Source: Polaribacter septentrionalilitoris
Lineage (GTDB): Bacteria > Bacteroidota > Bacteroidia > Flavobacteriales > Flavobacteriaceae
Assembly (NCBI RefSeq): GCF_009832745.1
Contig: NZ_VRMJ01000005.1
Span: forward strand, 1 to 64,000
Reading direction: 5' to 3'
DNA length: 64,000 bases
The translations under genes were made by a program, and so were the position numbers. The notes below the pieces were generated by a model. That model had not been told where the DNA came from and did no database searches. It saw only the letters and a list, made by a program, of their open reading frames with translations. Of the stretch, positions 36,273-44,067 are shown piece after piece; the first letter of the stretch is position 1; every line of letters starts with the position of its first letter.

Positions 36273-36344
36273 TAGTCCGTACGGGAATCGAACCCGTGTT
36301 ACCAGGATGAAAACCTGGCGTCCTAACCCCTAGACGAACGGACC
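36273..36344 (-). tRNA. tRNA-Glu (anticodon TTC)
   Basis: A 72-nt cloverleaf on the minus strand: acceptor GGTCCGT/ACGGACT, D-arm with CTAGGGGTTAGG, anticodon stem CCAGG/CCTGG with loop TTTTCAT (anticodon TTC), and T-arm ACGGGTTCGATTCCCGT. The first acceptor pair is G-U. CCA is not encoded; the gene is followed by CAAAG. It lies upstream of rpsT and has a good promoter of its own. Confidence 0.97.
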
Positions 36345-36374
36345 ATAACAATTAAATATCTCTCAATTGCGGAT

Positions 36375-36405
36375 GCAAATATACAACGTTTTTAAAACTC
36401 TGCAA
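36375..36405 (-). promoter_or_regulatory. tRNA-Glu/rpsT promoter
   Basis: On the minus strand: TTG (36405-36403), 19 nt, then TATATTTGC (36383-36375). This is a perfectly spaced Bacteroidota promoter ending 30 nt before the tRNA 5' end. Confidence 0.75.
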
Positions 36406-36430
36406 TATTTTTTTAAAAAATTTTAAAAAA

Positions 36431-37906
36431 TTAATATGCCTTTGCAAAAAGCACCCTTTTTGTAGATGGTTTACCAGTTAAAACGCAGGCTCCAACCTCT
36501 TCTTTAGCATCATTTGGTATACATCTTATAGTAGCTTTAGTATATTCTTTAATTCTATCTTCTGTTTCTTCTGTCCCATCCCAATGGGCTGAAACAAAAC
36601 CACCTCTTTTTATTGCTTTTTTAAATGCTGCAAAATCATCTACAACTGTAGTGTTCTCTTTTCTATAATCTATTGCTTTTTGAAATAAGTTATTCTGAAT
36701 TTCTTCTAAAAGATGTTCAATAACAACTACAGCATCATTTTGATTGACTGTTTGTTTTTCAAAAGTATCTCTTCTTGCTATTTCTAAAGTTCCGTTTTCT
36801 AAATCTCTGTTACCTATTGCAATTCTAACAGGAACTCCTTTTAATTCATATTCTGCAAATTTTGCTCCAGGCCTAAAAGTATCTCTGTTGTCAAACTTCA
36901 CGGATATTCCTTTTTTGCGTAACTCTTTTACAATTTCATCAACTTTTTTTGAAATAGCTTCTAATTGTTCTTCTCCTTTATATATAGGAACTATTACAAC
37001 CTGAATTGGCGCTAATTTTGGAGGCAACACTAAACCTTTATCATCAGAGTGTGTCATAATTAAACCTCCTATCAAACGAGTTGAAACTCCCCAAGAAGTT
37101 GCCCAAACATATTCTTGCTTTCCTTCTTTTGATGTAAACTTGACATCAAAAGCCTCTGCAAAATTTTGTCCTAAAAAGTGACTTGTACCTGCTTGTAATG
37201 CTTTTCCATCTTGCATTAATGCCTCAATAGTATAGGTATCTTCTGCTCCTGCAAAACGCTCGCTATCAGATTTTACTCCTTTGATAACTGGCATTGCCAT
37301 AAAATTTTCTGCAAATTCTGCATAAACATCTTGCATTTGTTTTGCTTCAACAACTGCCTCTGATTTTGTAGCATGTGCTGTATGGCCTTCTTGCCATAAA
37401 AACTCTGCTGTACGCAAAAACAAACGTGTTCTCATTTCCCAACGTACAACATTTGCCCATTGATTAATTAATAATGGTAAATCTCTGTAAGATTGAATCC
37501 AGCCTTTATAAGTGTTCCATATAATAGCTTCAGATGTGGGTCTTACCACCAACTCTTCTTCTAATTTTGCTTCTGGATCAACTCTCAATTTTCCTTCTCT
37601 ATTTGGATCATTTTGCAAACGATAATGAGTAACAACAGCACATTCTTTGGCAAAACCTTCTGCATTTTTTTCTTCTGCTTCAAACAAACTTTTTGGAACA
37701 AATAAAGGAAAATAAGCATTCTGATGTCCTGTTTCCTTAAACATTCTATCTAATTCTGCTTGCATTTTTTCCCAAATTGCGAAGCCATAAGGTTTGATAA
37801 CCATACAACCTCTTACTGCAGAATTTTCAGCTAAATCAGCTTTTACCACCAATTCATTATACCATTTCGAATAATCTTCTGCTCTTTTTGTTAAATGTTT
37901 ACTCAT
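36431..37906 (-). CDS. proS: Prolyl-tRNA synthetase, archaeal/eukaryotic type
   Basis: A 491-residue class II synthetase charging tRNA-Pro. It lacks the bacterial editing insertion and ends in the AKAY terminus with a final Tyr, both marks of the archaeal/eukaryotic type used by Bacteroidota. Core motifs: [26 protein letters not shown] and [23 protein letters not shown]. The C-terminal zinc site of this type is eroded: [10 protein letters not shown] and GACVLTGKP show Asp, Thr and Thr where three of the four Cys are expected. It is divergent from the lipoprotein gene at 38062. Confidence 0.95.
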   Translation of the reverse strand: MSKHLTKRAEDYSKWYNELVVKADLAENSAVRGCMVIKPYGFAIWEKMQAELDRMFKETGHQNAYFPLFVPKSLFEAEEKNAEGFAKECAVVTHYRLQNDPNREGKLRVDPEAKLEEELVVRPTSEAIIWNTYKGWIQSYRDLPLLINQWANVVRWEMRTRLFLRTAEFLWQEGHTAHATKSEAVVEAKQMQDVYAEFAENFMAMPVIKGVKSDSERFAGAEDTYTIEALMQDGKALQAGTSHFLGQNFAEAFDVKFTSKEGKQEYVWATSWGVSTRLIGGLIMTHSDDKGLVLPPKLAPIQVVIVPIYKGEEQLEAISKKVDEIVKELRKKGISVKFDNRDTFRPGAKFAEYELKGVPVRIAIGNRDLENGTLEIARRDTFEKQTVNQNDAVVVIEHLLEEIQNNLFQKAIDYRKENTTVVDDFAAFKKAIKRGGFVSAHWDGTEETEDRIKEYTKATIRCIPNDAKEEVGACVLTGKPSTKRVLFAKAY

Positions 37907-37916
37907 GATTAAAAGT

Positions 37917-37933
37917 TTGGCACAAATATTGCA
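37917..37933 (+). promoter_or_regulatory. Consensus-like sigma-54 (-24/-12) promoter
   Basis: TTGGCAC (37917-37923), 5 nt, then TTGCA (37929-37933). The GG and GC dinucleotides are separated by exactly ten bases, as required for RpoN. It points toward the lipoprotein gene at 38062, with a predicted start near 37945 and a leader of about 118 nt. It begins 11 nt from the divergent proS start codon, so activator sites would fall inside proS. Confidence 0.65.
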
Positions 37934-38061
37934 ATTTCTTAAAGTGAAATTTCTGTTAAAAGCAATATTTGTATTTACAAAAACGGAACAAAATTAGTAT
38001 ATTTAAAAGAGTTTTTAGCAAGAAAAGACAATAAAATAGTATTCATCAAAATCTCATCATT

Positions 38062-39312
38062 ATGAAACAAGTAAACATAAAATCTAGATTACATCAATTA
38101 GCATTGCTATTTGCTGCAAACGCTTTACTTATTTCATGTGGTACCTATCAGAACGTAAATTATGGAGATGGTATATATGATGATAAACCTATAGTTCAAG
38201 ATACCAGAGAAACTCAAAAAGTTATTGTGGTAGATAAAGATGAATATAACAACTACCAAAACAATTATTTTTTAAGAAAGCTAGACAGCTTAGAAAGGTT
38301 TAATAACAACGATATATTTACAGATGTTGATGATTATAACTCTGTAGACACAATTTATATAGACGAAGACAATAATACAAACTACAACCCTAATCAACCC
38401 TGGGGGTATAATGACAACAATGATGTTGTTGTAAATATAAATCCGTATTGGAATGATCCATGGTTATGGAATAATGGATGGAATAATTGGGGCTTTAACA
38501 ATTGGGGTTGGGGATTCAATAATTGGGGTTGGGGATTCAATAATTGGGGTTGGAATAACTGGGGTTGGAATAATTGGGGCTTCAGAAATCGATTTTGGGG
38601 TGTAAATCCTTATTGGCATCCTTACCATAACTTTGGATGGCAAGGTGGTTTTATAGCAGGCTGGGGTTGGAACAACCGTTTCTTCAACAATAGATATAAC
38701 AGATTTTATACAAATAGGTCCTACGGAAGAAGAACTACTTATAACAGTACTTACAGAAGAAATAACAGTATAAATTTTAGGAATAGAAGTACTACAAGTA
38801 GAAGAAGTTCTACAACCAATACACAATCCACATCAAGAAGAAGTTCTTCCACAACTTACCCTACAAGACGAAGTTCTACAACTAGAAGAAGTTCCACAAC
38901 AACAAGAAGAAGCTCATCTTCAAGAGGTTCTAGTAGTACAAGAAGAAGCTCATCAACGAGAAGAAGTGGTGGCAATAGAAGTAGCGCTAGTATAAATAAT
39001 ACAAGTAGCAGAAGAAACACGAGACAGGTTGTTGTTGTAAGAACGTCTTCAAACTCTAATGTTAACAGAAATTCTTATACCCCATCTAACAGAAGAAACA
39101 CAACTTCTGCTAGAAGTTTTTCAAGGTACATCACTCCAAAATCAAGTTCTTCTACAAGAAGAACAACAAGTAGAAGTACTAATTACAAACCTTCTAGAAC
39201 AAGGAGTTCTTCAAATACGAGAGTAACAAGAAGTTCTTCTACAAGAAGCAGTTCTAGTAGATCTTCTGCAAGGAGCAGTAGAAGTTCTTCTTCATCAAGA
39301 AAAAGAGGGTAA
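38062..39312 (+). CDS. Repeat-rich lipoprotein with basic Ser/Arg tail
   Basis: A 416-residue lipoprotein (LISC, Cys26). Residues about 30-125 are acidic and Asn/Asp/Tyr-rich; residues about 127-175 consist of repeated Trp-Gly-Phe-Asn-Asn units (for example NNWGWGFNNWGW); residues about 210-416 are a long low-complexity tract of Arg, Ser and Thr, strongly positive. No enzymatic domain is visible. The Trp-rich part could bind peptidoglycan, lipid or polysaccharide and the tail nucleic acid or anionic polymer, both guesses. Similar proteins are sometimes labelled vitellogenin-like, which has no meaning here. It is preceded by a sigma-54-type promoter and followed after 36 nt by a FadL-like porin gene. 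Confidence 0.7.
   Translation: MKQVNIKSRLHQLALLFAANALLISCGTYQNVNYGDGIYDDKPIVQDTRETQKVIVVDKDEYNNYQNNYFLRKLDSLERFNNNDIFTDVDDYNSVDTIYIDEDNNTNYNPNQPWGYNDNNDVVVNINPYWNDPWLWNNGWNNWGFNNWGWGFNNWGWGFNNWGWNNWGWNNWGFRNRFWGVNPYWHPYHNFGWQGGFIAGWGWNNRFFNNRYNRFYTNRSYGRRTTYNSTYRRNNSINFRNRSTTSRRSSTTNTQSTSRRSSSTTYPTRRSSTTRRSSTTTRRSSSSRGSSSTRRSSSTRRSGGNRSSASINNTSSRRNTRQVVVVRTSSNSNVNRNSYTPSNRRNTTSARSFSRYITPKSSSSTRRTTSRSTNYKPSRTRSSSNTRVTRSSSTRSSSSRSSARSSRSSSSSRKRG
38491..38580 (+). repeat. In-gene tandem repeat coding for Trp-Gly-Asn units
   Basis: A 21-nt unit (GGATTCAATAATTGGGGTTG plus G) is repeated directly and then degrades into 15-nt GGAATAACTGGGGTT-like units. It encodes the Trp-rich segment of the lipoprotein and could vary in copy number between strains. 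Confidence 0.75.
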
Positions 39313-39348
39313 CAATAAAATAAGTCTTTAGATTACAAAAACTTTAAT

Positions 39349-40746
39349 ATGAAAAAAATTACAGCAATAGCGATTTTATTCGCAGTGACGTTTACATCCT
39401 ACGCTCAATCTTTAGGATACCAAGATTTAGGAGTACTTTTCTCTCAAGATGATCTAAATGGGTCAGCACGTTTTACATCTATGGGTGGTGCATTTGGTGC
39501 TTTAGGTGGCGATGTTTCAGTTATGAATATTAACCCAGCAGGTATTGCGGTTTTTAACAATAGTGTTTTTTCAGGAACTTTTAACTCCAGAAACACTAAT
39601 ATCATGACTACTTATGGTAATCAAAACCTTGAAAGAAATACATTAGGCTCTCAAAATGAGTTTTTTAATCTTTCTCATGCTGGCGCTGTGTTAGTTTTTG
39701 ATTCTGCATATAATTCTGAATGGGGTAAATTTGCACTTGGCGTTAATTATAGAATAACCAAAGACTTTACAAATTCATTTTTAGCTCAAGGTAATAGTGG
39801 AACCGCTACTTTCACTGAATTCCCTTTAGACAACAACAACCCAGCTATTGTTTATGATATTGCTGACGAACAAAGGTTCACAAATAATTATAATGGAGAA
39901 ATTTCTGAGTTTAATGTTGCATTTTCTTCAGTTCACCAAAACAAACTTTACCTAGGTATTGGATTCAACTTTTACAATTTAGATTTTAGTCAACAATCGC
40001 AATTGACAGAATTTAATAGCGATGCCAATGGTAATACTCTTGACGCTAATTTTTATCAAGAAAACATTACTACAGGAAGCGGTTTTTCTGCTAACGCAGG
40101 GTTTATTTATAAAGCCCATAAAAATTTTAGATTTGGACTTTCTTACCAAACTCCAACTTGGTTTTCAGAAATTTTTGAAATAACAAATATTACTGATAAT
40201 GATGGTTTTAACGGAGATACAGAGATAGTTGTTAGTAATGACAATAGAATTTATGATAATACTGCTGGTGGTTTTTTTCCATCACAAGAATTACTATACA
40301 GATTAAAAACTCCAAGCAAATTAACAGCGAGTGCTGCATTAATTTTTGGTAAAAATGGTTTATTAAGTTTTGATTATATCAACAGAAACTACCAAAATAT
40401 GAGGTTAACCAATGATGTTTTTACTCAAGAGAACCAGTTTTTTCAAAATGAGTTAAGAAACACACATTCTTATAATATAGGTACAGAATGGCGTTTGAAT
40501 AGGTTTAGCGTACGTGGTGGATATCGATTTGAACAAAACCCAGATAAAGTAGCTTTAGATTCTGATAATTTAAAAGGATATTCATTGGGTGCTGGTTATA
40601 ACTTTGGAAGTTTTAAATTAGATTTTTCTTACAGTGACAACAATCAAACAGGAGTTTACAATTTTTATTCAGGATTTAATGTGAATCCTGCTGAATTTCA
40701 AATTGATAATAAAACAATTACAGCAACAGTAACTTTAAATCTTTAA
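39349..40746 (+). CDS. OMPP1/FadL-type outer-membrane transport protein
   Basis: A 465-residue outer-membrane protein with a signal peptide (cleavage near SYAQ|SLGYQ). The N-terminal part has GSARFTSMGGAFGALGGDVSVMNINPAGIAVF, the region that forms the plug/hatch in FadL-like proteins (only the start GSARFTSMGGAFGALGG is needed to see it), and the remainder alternates aromatic beta-strands to a C-terminal TVTLNL. FadL proteins move hydrophobic substrates across the outer membrane; the substrate here is unknown. It is probably cotranscribed with the preceding lipoprotein gene and ends at a terminator. Confidence 0.85.
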   Translation: MKKITAIAILFAVTFTSYAQSLGYQDLGVLFSQDDLNGSARFTSMGGAFGALGGDVSVMNINPAGIAVFNNSVFSGTFNSRNTNIMTTYGNQNLERNTLGSQNEFFNLSHAGAVLVFDSAYNSEWGKFALGVNYRITKDFTNSFLAQGNSGTATFTEFPLDNNNPAIVYDIADEQRFTNNYNGEISEFNVAFSSVHQNKLYLGIGFNFYNLDFSQQSQLTEFNSDANGNTLDANFYQENITTGSGFSANAGFIYKAHKNFRFGLSYQTPTWFSEIFEITNITDNDGFNGDTEIVVSNDNRIYDNTAGGFFPSQELLYRLKTPSKLTASAALIFGKNGLLSFDYINRNYQNMRLTNDVFTQENQFFQNELRNTHSYNIGTEWRLNRFSVRGGYRFEQNPDKVALDSDNLKGYSLGAGYNFGSFKLDFSYSDNNQTGVYNFYSGFNVNPAEFQIDNKTITATVTLNL

Positions 40747-40762
40747 TCTAAAAGTTATGCTG

Positions 40763-40807
40763 AAATCCTTATGAAAAAGTGATCCATTTTTTCATATGGA
40801 TTTTTAT
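40763..40807 (+). terminator. Terminator after the FadL-like gene
   Basis: AAATCCTTATGAAAAA (40763-40778) and TTTTTCATATGGATTT (40788-40803) form a 16-bp stem with one mismatch, 9-nt loop, followed by more T. Confidence 0.85.
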
Positions 40808-40846
40808 TTAACAAATTTAAAACAGTACTATTTATCTTTTTTGCCG

Positions 40847-40855
40847 TAATTTTGC
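40847..40855 (+). promoter_or_regulatory. -7 promoter box of the Nfu gene
   Basis: TAATTTTGC, 18 nt before the ATG at 40874. No TTG at the usual distance. Confidence 0.45.
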
Positions 40856-40873
40856 AACTTAATTTTTAGAAAG

Positions 40874-41779
40874 ATGCAAGACGTAAAAATTACAATTCAA
40901 GAAACTACAAACAACACTATTGTAAAGTTTAATAGCAACAAGATTTTAATTAATGGTGGAAGCTATGAATTCTCAAATATAGATGAGGCCAAAAACTCTC
41001 CTTTAGCGCAACAACTATTTTATTTACCTTTTGTAAAAAAAGTTTTTATTACTGCTAATTTTATCGCCGTACAACGTTTTGATATTGTAGAATGGATAGA
41101 TGTTCAAGAGGAAGTTGCTACACAATTAGAATCGTATTTAAGTGATGATGGAATTGTCGTAAACGAAGAGCCAAGATCAAAAAAAGAAGCTATTGAGGTT
41201 TATGCAGAGGTTACTCCAAACCCTGCTGTGATGAAGTTTGGTACTAACAAATCTTTAACGCAAACTGATGTTGAGTATAAAAACATTGAGGAAGCTAGCA
41301 AATCATCGCCTCTAGCACAAGCTATTTTTAATTTTCCTTTTGTAAAAGAAGTTTTTATTTCTGATAATTATATTTCTATTACAAAATATGATATGGTAGA
41401 ATGGAATGAAGTTTTTGCAGAAGTAAGAACATTTATTCGCGAATATTTGGTTGCTGGTAAAACCATCATTCATGAACTACCAAATCAAGAAAAAACTAAA
41501 AATTCAGACAAAGTAAAACAACCTAAAGTACAACTAGAAGGTATTTCTGCACAGATTGTAGACATCTTAGACGAATATATTAAACCTGCAGTAGCTGGTG
41601 ATGGAGGTAATATTGCATTTAGATCTTATGATGAGCAAAACAAAGTGGTAAGCGTTATTTTACAAGGCGCTTGTAGTGGTTGCCCTTCTTCTACTGCAAC
41701 TTTAAAAAACGGTATTGAAAACTTACTTAAAGAAATGCTTCCAAATCAAATTAACGAAGTGGTTGCTATTAACGGATAA
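40874..41779 (+). CDS. Nfu/NifU-type Fe-S scaffold with duplicated N-domain
   Basis: A 301-residue protein that should carry and deliver [4Fe-4S] clusters. Residues about 1-97 and 108-202 are two copies of the Nfu N-terminal domain ([19 protein letters not shown] versus [19 protein letters not shown]). Residues about 222-301 are the NifU C-domain with the cluster-binding CSGC (Cys267 and Cys270). Known Nfu proteins usually have one N-domain, so the tandem copy is noteworthy, although I believe it is shared by flavobacteria. It is followed after 2 nt by ubiE. Confidence 0.9.
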   Translation: MQDVKITIQETTNNTIVKFNSNKILINGGSYEFSNIDEAKNSPLAQQLFYLPFVKKVFITANFIAVQRFDIVEWIDVQEEVATQLESYLSDDGIVVNEEPRSKKEAIEVYAEVTPNPAVMKFGTNKSLTQTDVEYKNIEEASKSSPLAQAIFNFPFVKEVFISDNYISITKYDMVEWNEVFAEVRTFIREYLVAGKTIIHELPNQEKTKNSDKVKQPKVQLEGISAQIVDILDEYIKPAVAGDGGNIAFRSYDEQNKVVSVILQGACSGCPSSTATLKNGIENLLKEMLPNQINEVVAING

Positions 41780-41781
41780 GA

Positions 41782-42513
41782 ATGTCAGCAGAAAAAATAA
41801 ATCCATACAAAGATTCTAAACTTGGTAAAAAGGAACAAGTTGCTCAAATGTTTGACAATATTTCTGAAAATTATGACGGATTAAACCGTGTAATTTCTCT
41901 TGGAATTGACGTGAAATGGCGTAAGAAAGTAGTTCAAATTGTTGGAAAAAATAACCCAAAACAAATTTTAGATATTGCTACAGGAACTGGTGATTTAGCG
42001 CTAATGATGGCTGATTTAAATCCGGATAGAATTGTAGGTTTAGACATTTCTGAAGGAATGTTAGCCGTTGGAAAACAGAAAATATTAAAAGCCAATTTGT
42101 CTGACAAAATAGATATGATTGTTGGTGATTCTGAAGCTATGCCCTTTCAAGACAATACTTTTGATGCAATTACAGTTTCTTTTGGCGTTCGAAATTTTGC
42201 AAACCTTAATAAAGGAATTAAAGAAATTGCAAGAGTTTTAAAACCAACAGGGGTTTTAGTTATTTTAGAAACTTCTAATCCTACTAAATTTCCCTTTAAA
42301 CAAGGCTATAAGTTTTATACTAATTTTATTTTGCCTATAATTGGAAAACTTTTTTCAAAAGATAAAGTGGCGTATTCATATCTTTCTGAATCTGCCAATT
42401 CTTTTCCTTTTGGAGAAGCTTTCAACAATATTTTACAAAAAAATGGGTTTACAAGTACAGAAGATAAACCTGTAACTTTTGGAGTTGCTACAATATACAC
42501 AGCGCATCAATAA
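41782..42513 (+). CDS. ubiE: Demethylmenaquinone methyltransferase
   Basis: A 243-residue SAM-dependent C-methyltransferase for the last step of menaquinone synthesis. Motifs: [15 protein letters not shown] at the N-terminus, SAM-binding [20 protein letters not shown] and the [17 protein letters not shown] segment specific to UbiE/MenG. It lies between the Nfu gene (2-nt gap) and porT (3-nt gap), forming a compact operon. Confidence 0.95.
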   Translation: MSAEKINPYKDSKLGKKEQVAQMFDNISENYDGLNRVISLGIDVKWRKKVVQIVGKNNPKQILDIATGTGDLALMMADLNPDRIVGLDISEGMLAVGKQKILKANLSDKIDMIVGDSEAMPFQDNTFDAITVSFGVRNFANLNKGIKEIARVLKPTGVLVILETSNPTKFPFKQGYKFYTNFILPIIGKLFSKDKVAYSYLSESANSFPFGEAFNNILQKNGFTSTEDKPVTFGVATIYTAHQ

Positions 42514-42516
42514 ATT

Positions 42517-43215
42517 ATGAAAAATAGAATTTTAATCTTAAGCTTTTTTATTTTAACTACTTCTGCTTTTTTTGCTCAAAGAGATAAAGTTGAATACTTA
42601 CCTAGTTTCGATAAAAGAAAAATTCACTACGGATTTTACTTAGGGTTAAATCAAAATGATTTTAAGTTTAGCCTAAGAGAAAACACCAATGTTCCTGATG
42701 CTTATATTACCGCTAAACCAGAAATAGGTTTTAATGTTGGTTTAATTGTTGATTTAAGATTACATAAAAATCTAAATCTTCGTTTAGAACCGGGTTTAAT
42801 GACCAATTCAAAGAAAATACACTTCAATCATTTAACAGCACAAGATAGCGTAAGAGATATCAGTTCTACATATTTACACGTTCCTTTAGTTTTTAAATTT
42901 AGTACAGATAGATACAACAATATTCGTCCTTATGTTTTAGGAGGCGTATCTTACAACTATAACTTTTCTAGTAACGAAGCCAATCAAGACGATAATTCTG
43001 CAGGTCAGTTTAGAATGAAAACTCATAACTTTATGTACGAAGTTGGTATTGGTGTAGACATTTACTTGTATTTCTTTAAATTCTCACCATCTATCAGAGG
43101 TATTTTTGCATTTAACAATGAAATTAAATACGATGATGATATAAATAGTAAGTGGACTGCTCCAGTAAACTTTATGGGAACCAGAGGTATATTCTTGAAC
43201 TTAGCCTTTGAATAA
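42517..43215 (+). CDS. porT: PorT, type IX secretion outer-membrane protein
   Basis: A 232-residue outer-membrane beta-barrel of the PorT family, required for type IX secretion. Signal peptide ends near FFAQ|RDKVEY. The conserved KIHYGFYLGLNQNDF strand and the RGIFLNLAFE C-terminus match PorT. Its position directly after ubiE is the arrangement I recall from other flavobacteria. It converges with the RNA methyltransferase gene after a 45-nt gap. Confidence 0.9.
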   Translation: MKNRILILSFFILTTSAFFAQRDKVEYLPSFDKRKIHYGFYLGLNQNDFKFSLRENTNVPDAYITAKPEIGFNVGLIVDLRLHKNLNLRLEPGLMTNSKKIHFNHLTAQDSVRDISSTYLHVPLVFKFSTDRYNNIRPYVLGGVSYNYNFSSNEANQDDNSAGQFRMKTHNFMYEVGIGVDIYLYFFKFSPSIRGIFAFNNEIKYDDDINSKWTAPVNFMGTRGIFLNLAFE

Positions 43216-43260
43216 CTAAAAGATAGGAAGTTTCATAAGCAAAAGGCAACTGCTAGCGCT

Positions 43261-43998
43261 TTAATCTAGACCTCTCCTAAACTCACTTAACAAAATCGCT
43301 GTTGCTGTTGCTACATTTAAACTTTCAGTTTCTTGAGTGTCTCCAAACCTTGGTATCGAAATACTATTATTTACCAGCTCTTTTACCTCATCAGAAACTC
43401 CATTTGCTTCATTACCCATAACTAAAACCCCATCTCTTGGCAGTAAAGTTTTGTAAATATTTTCACCATTCATATCAGCAATAAATTTTGGTAAATTAGT
43501 TGCTGCTAGATACTCAATAATATCTACGTAATGAATTGATATTCTTGTTAAAGACCCCATACTTGCTTGTACAACTTTTGCATTGTAACAATCTACTGTA
43601 TCTTTAGAACAAATCAACTCTTTTATACCAAACCAATCACACAAACGTATAATTGTACCTAAATTTCCAGGGTCGTTAATAGCATCTAAAACAAGAACAA
43701 AACCTTTATCATTTATTTTGTTTTGTTCTGGGATTTTGAATAATCCCAATACTGTATTAGGATTCTTTAAGTTACTTACTTTTTTCAAATCAGTATCAGA
43801 AATACAAACCAATTTATCTTTATCAATATCTTCGTTTACAAATTTATTAGTATGGAAAAGAGTATGTAACTGAAAATTCGAATTCAAAAATTCATTGACT
43901 ACTTTTACACCTTCAACAATAAATAAATTGTGCTTTTGTCTATACTTTTTCTGCGATAAACTTGTTATTAATTTTAGTTGATTCTTTGAGATATTCAT
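43261..43998 (-). CDS. SpoU/TrmH family RNA 2'-O-methyltransferase
   Basis: A 245-residue SPOUT-class methyltransferase. N-terminal substrate-binding domain (about 1-95) and a SpoU domain with motif 1 DAINDPGNLGTIIRLCDWFG, motif 2 GNEANGVSDEV and motif 3 SIPRFGDTQETESLNVATAT, which builds the trefoil knot. It probably methylates ribose in rRNA (RlmB/TsnR-like), but the exact target cannot be told. It is divergent from tamL with a 69-nt gap. Confidence 0.92.
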   Translation of the reverse strand: MNISKNQLKLITSLSQKKYRQKHNLFIVEGVKVVNEFLNSNFQLHTLFHTNKFVNEDIDKDKLVCISDTDLKKVSNLKNPNTVLGLFKIPEQNKINDKGFVLVLDAINDPGNLGTIIRLCDWFGIKELICSKDTVDCYNAKVVQASMGSLTRISIHYVDIIEYLAATNLPKFIADMNGENIYKTLLPRDGVLVMGNEANGVSDEVKELVNNSISIPRFGDTQETESLNVATATAILLSEFRRGLD

Positions 43999-44067
43999 TA
44001 ATTAACTGTTATTGGAAATAAACCGTTGAAAAATACTATTTTTGAAATTGATAGCATTGCTAAATTA

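Noticed and set aside
38491-38580. Tandem repeats as a CRISPR array
   Set aside because: Units are contiguous, in frame, without spacers, and encode protein repeats.
38464-38826. 120-residue minus-strand frame opposite the repeat lipoprotein
   Set aside because: It is a shadow of the Trp/Gly/Asn repeat; its Pro/Ile/Thr repeats simply mirror the plus-strand repeat.
44026-44067. TTG start for tamL
   Set aside because: It would place 14 residues before the lipoprotein signal peptide; the ATG at 44068 gives a standard signal.
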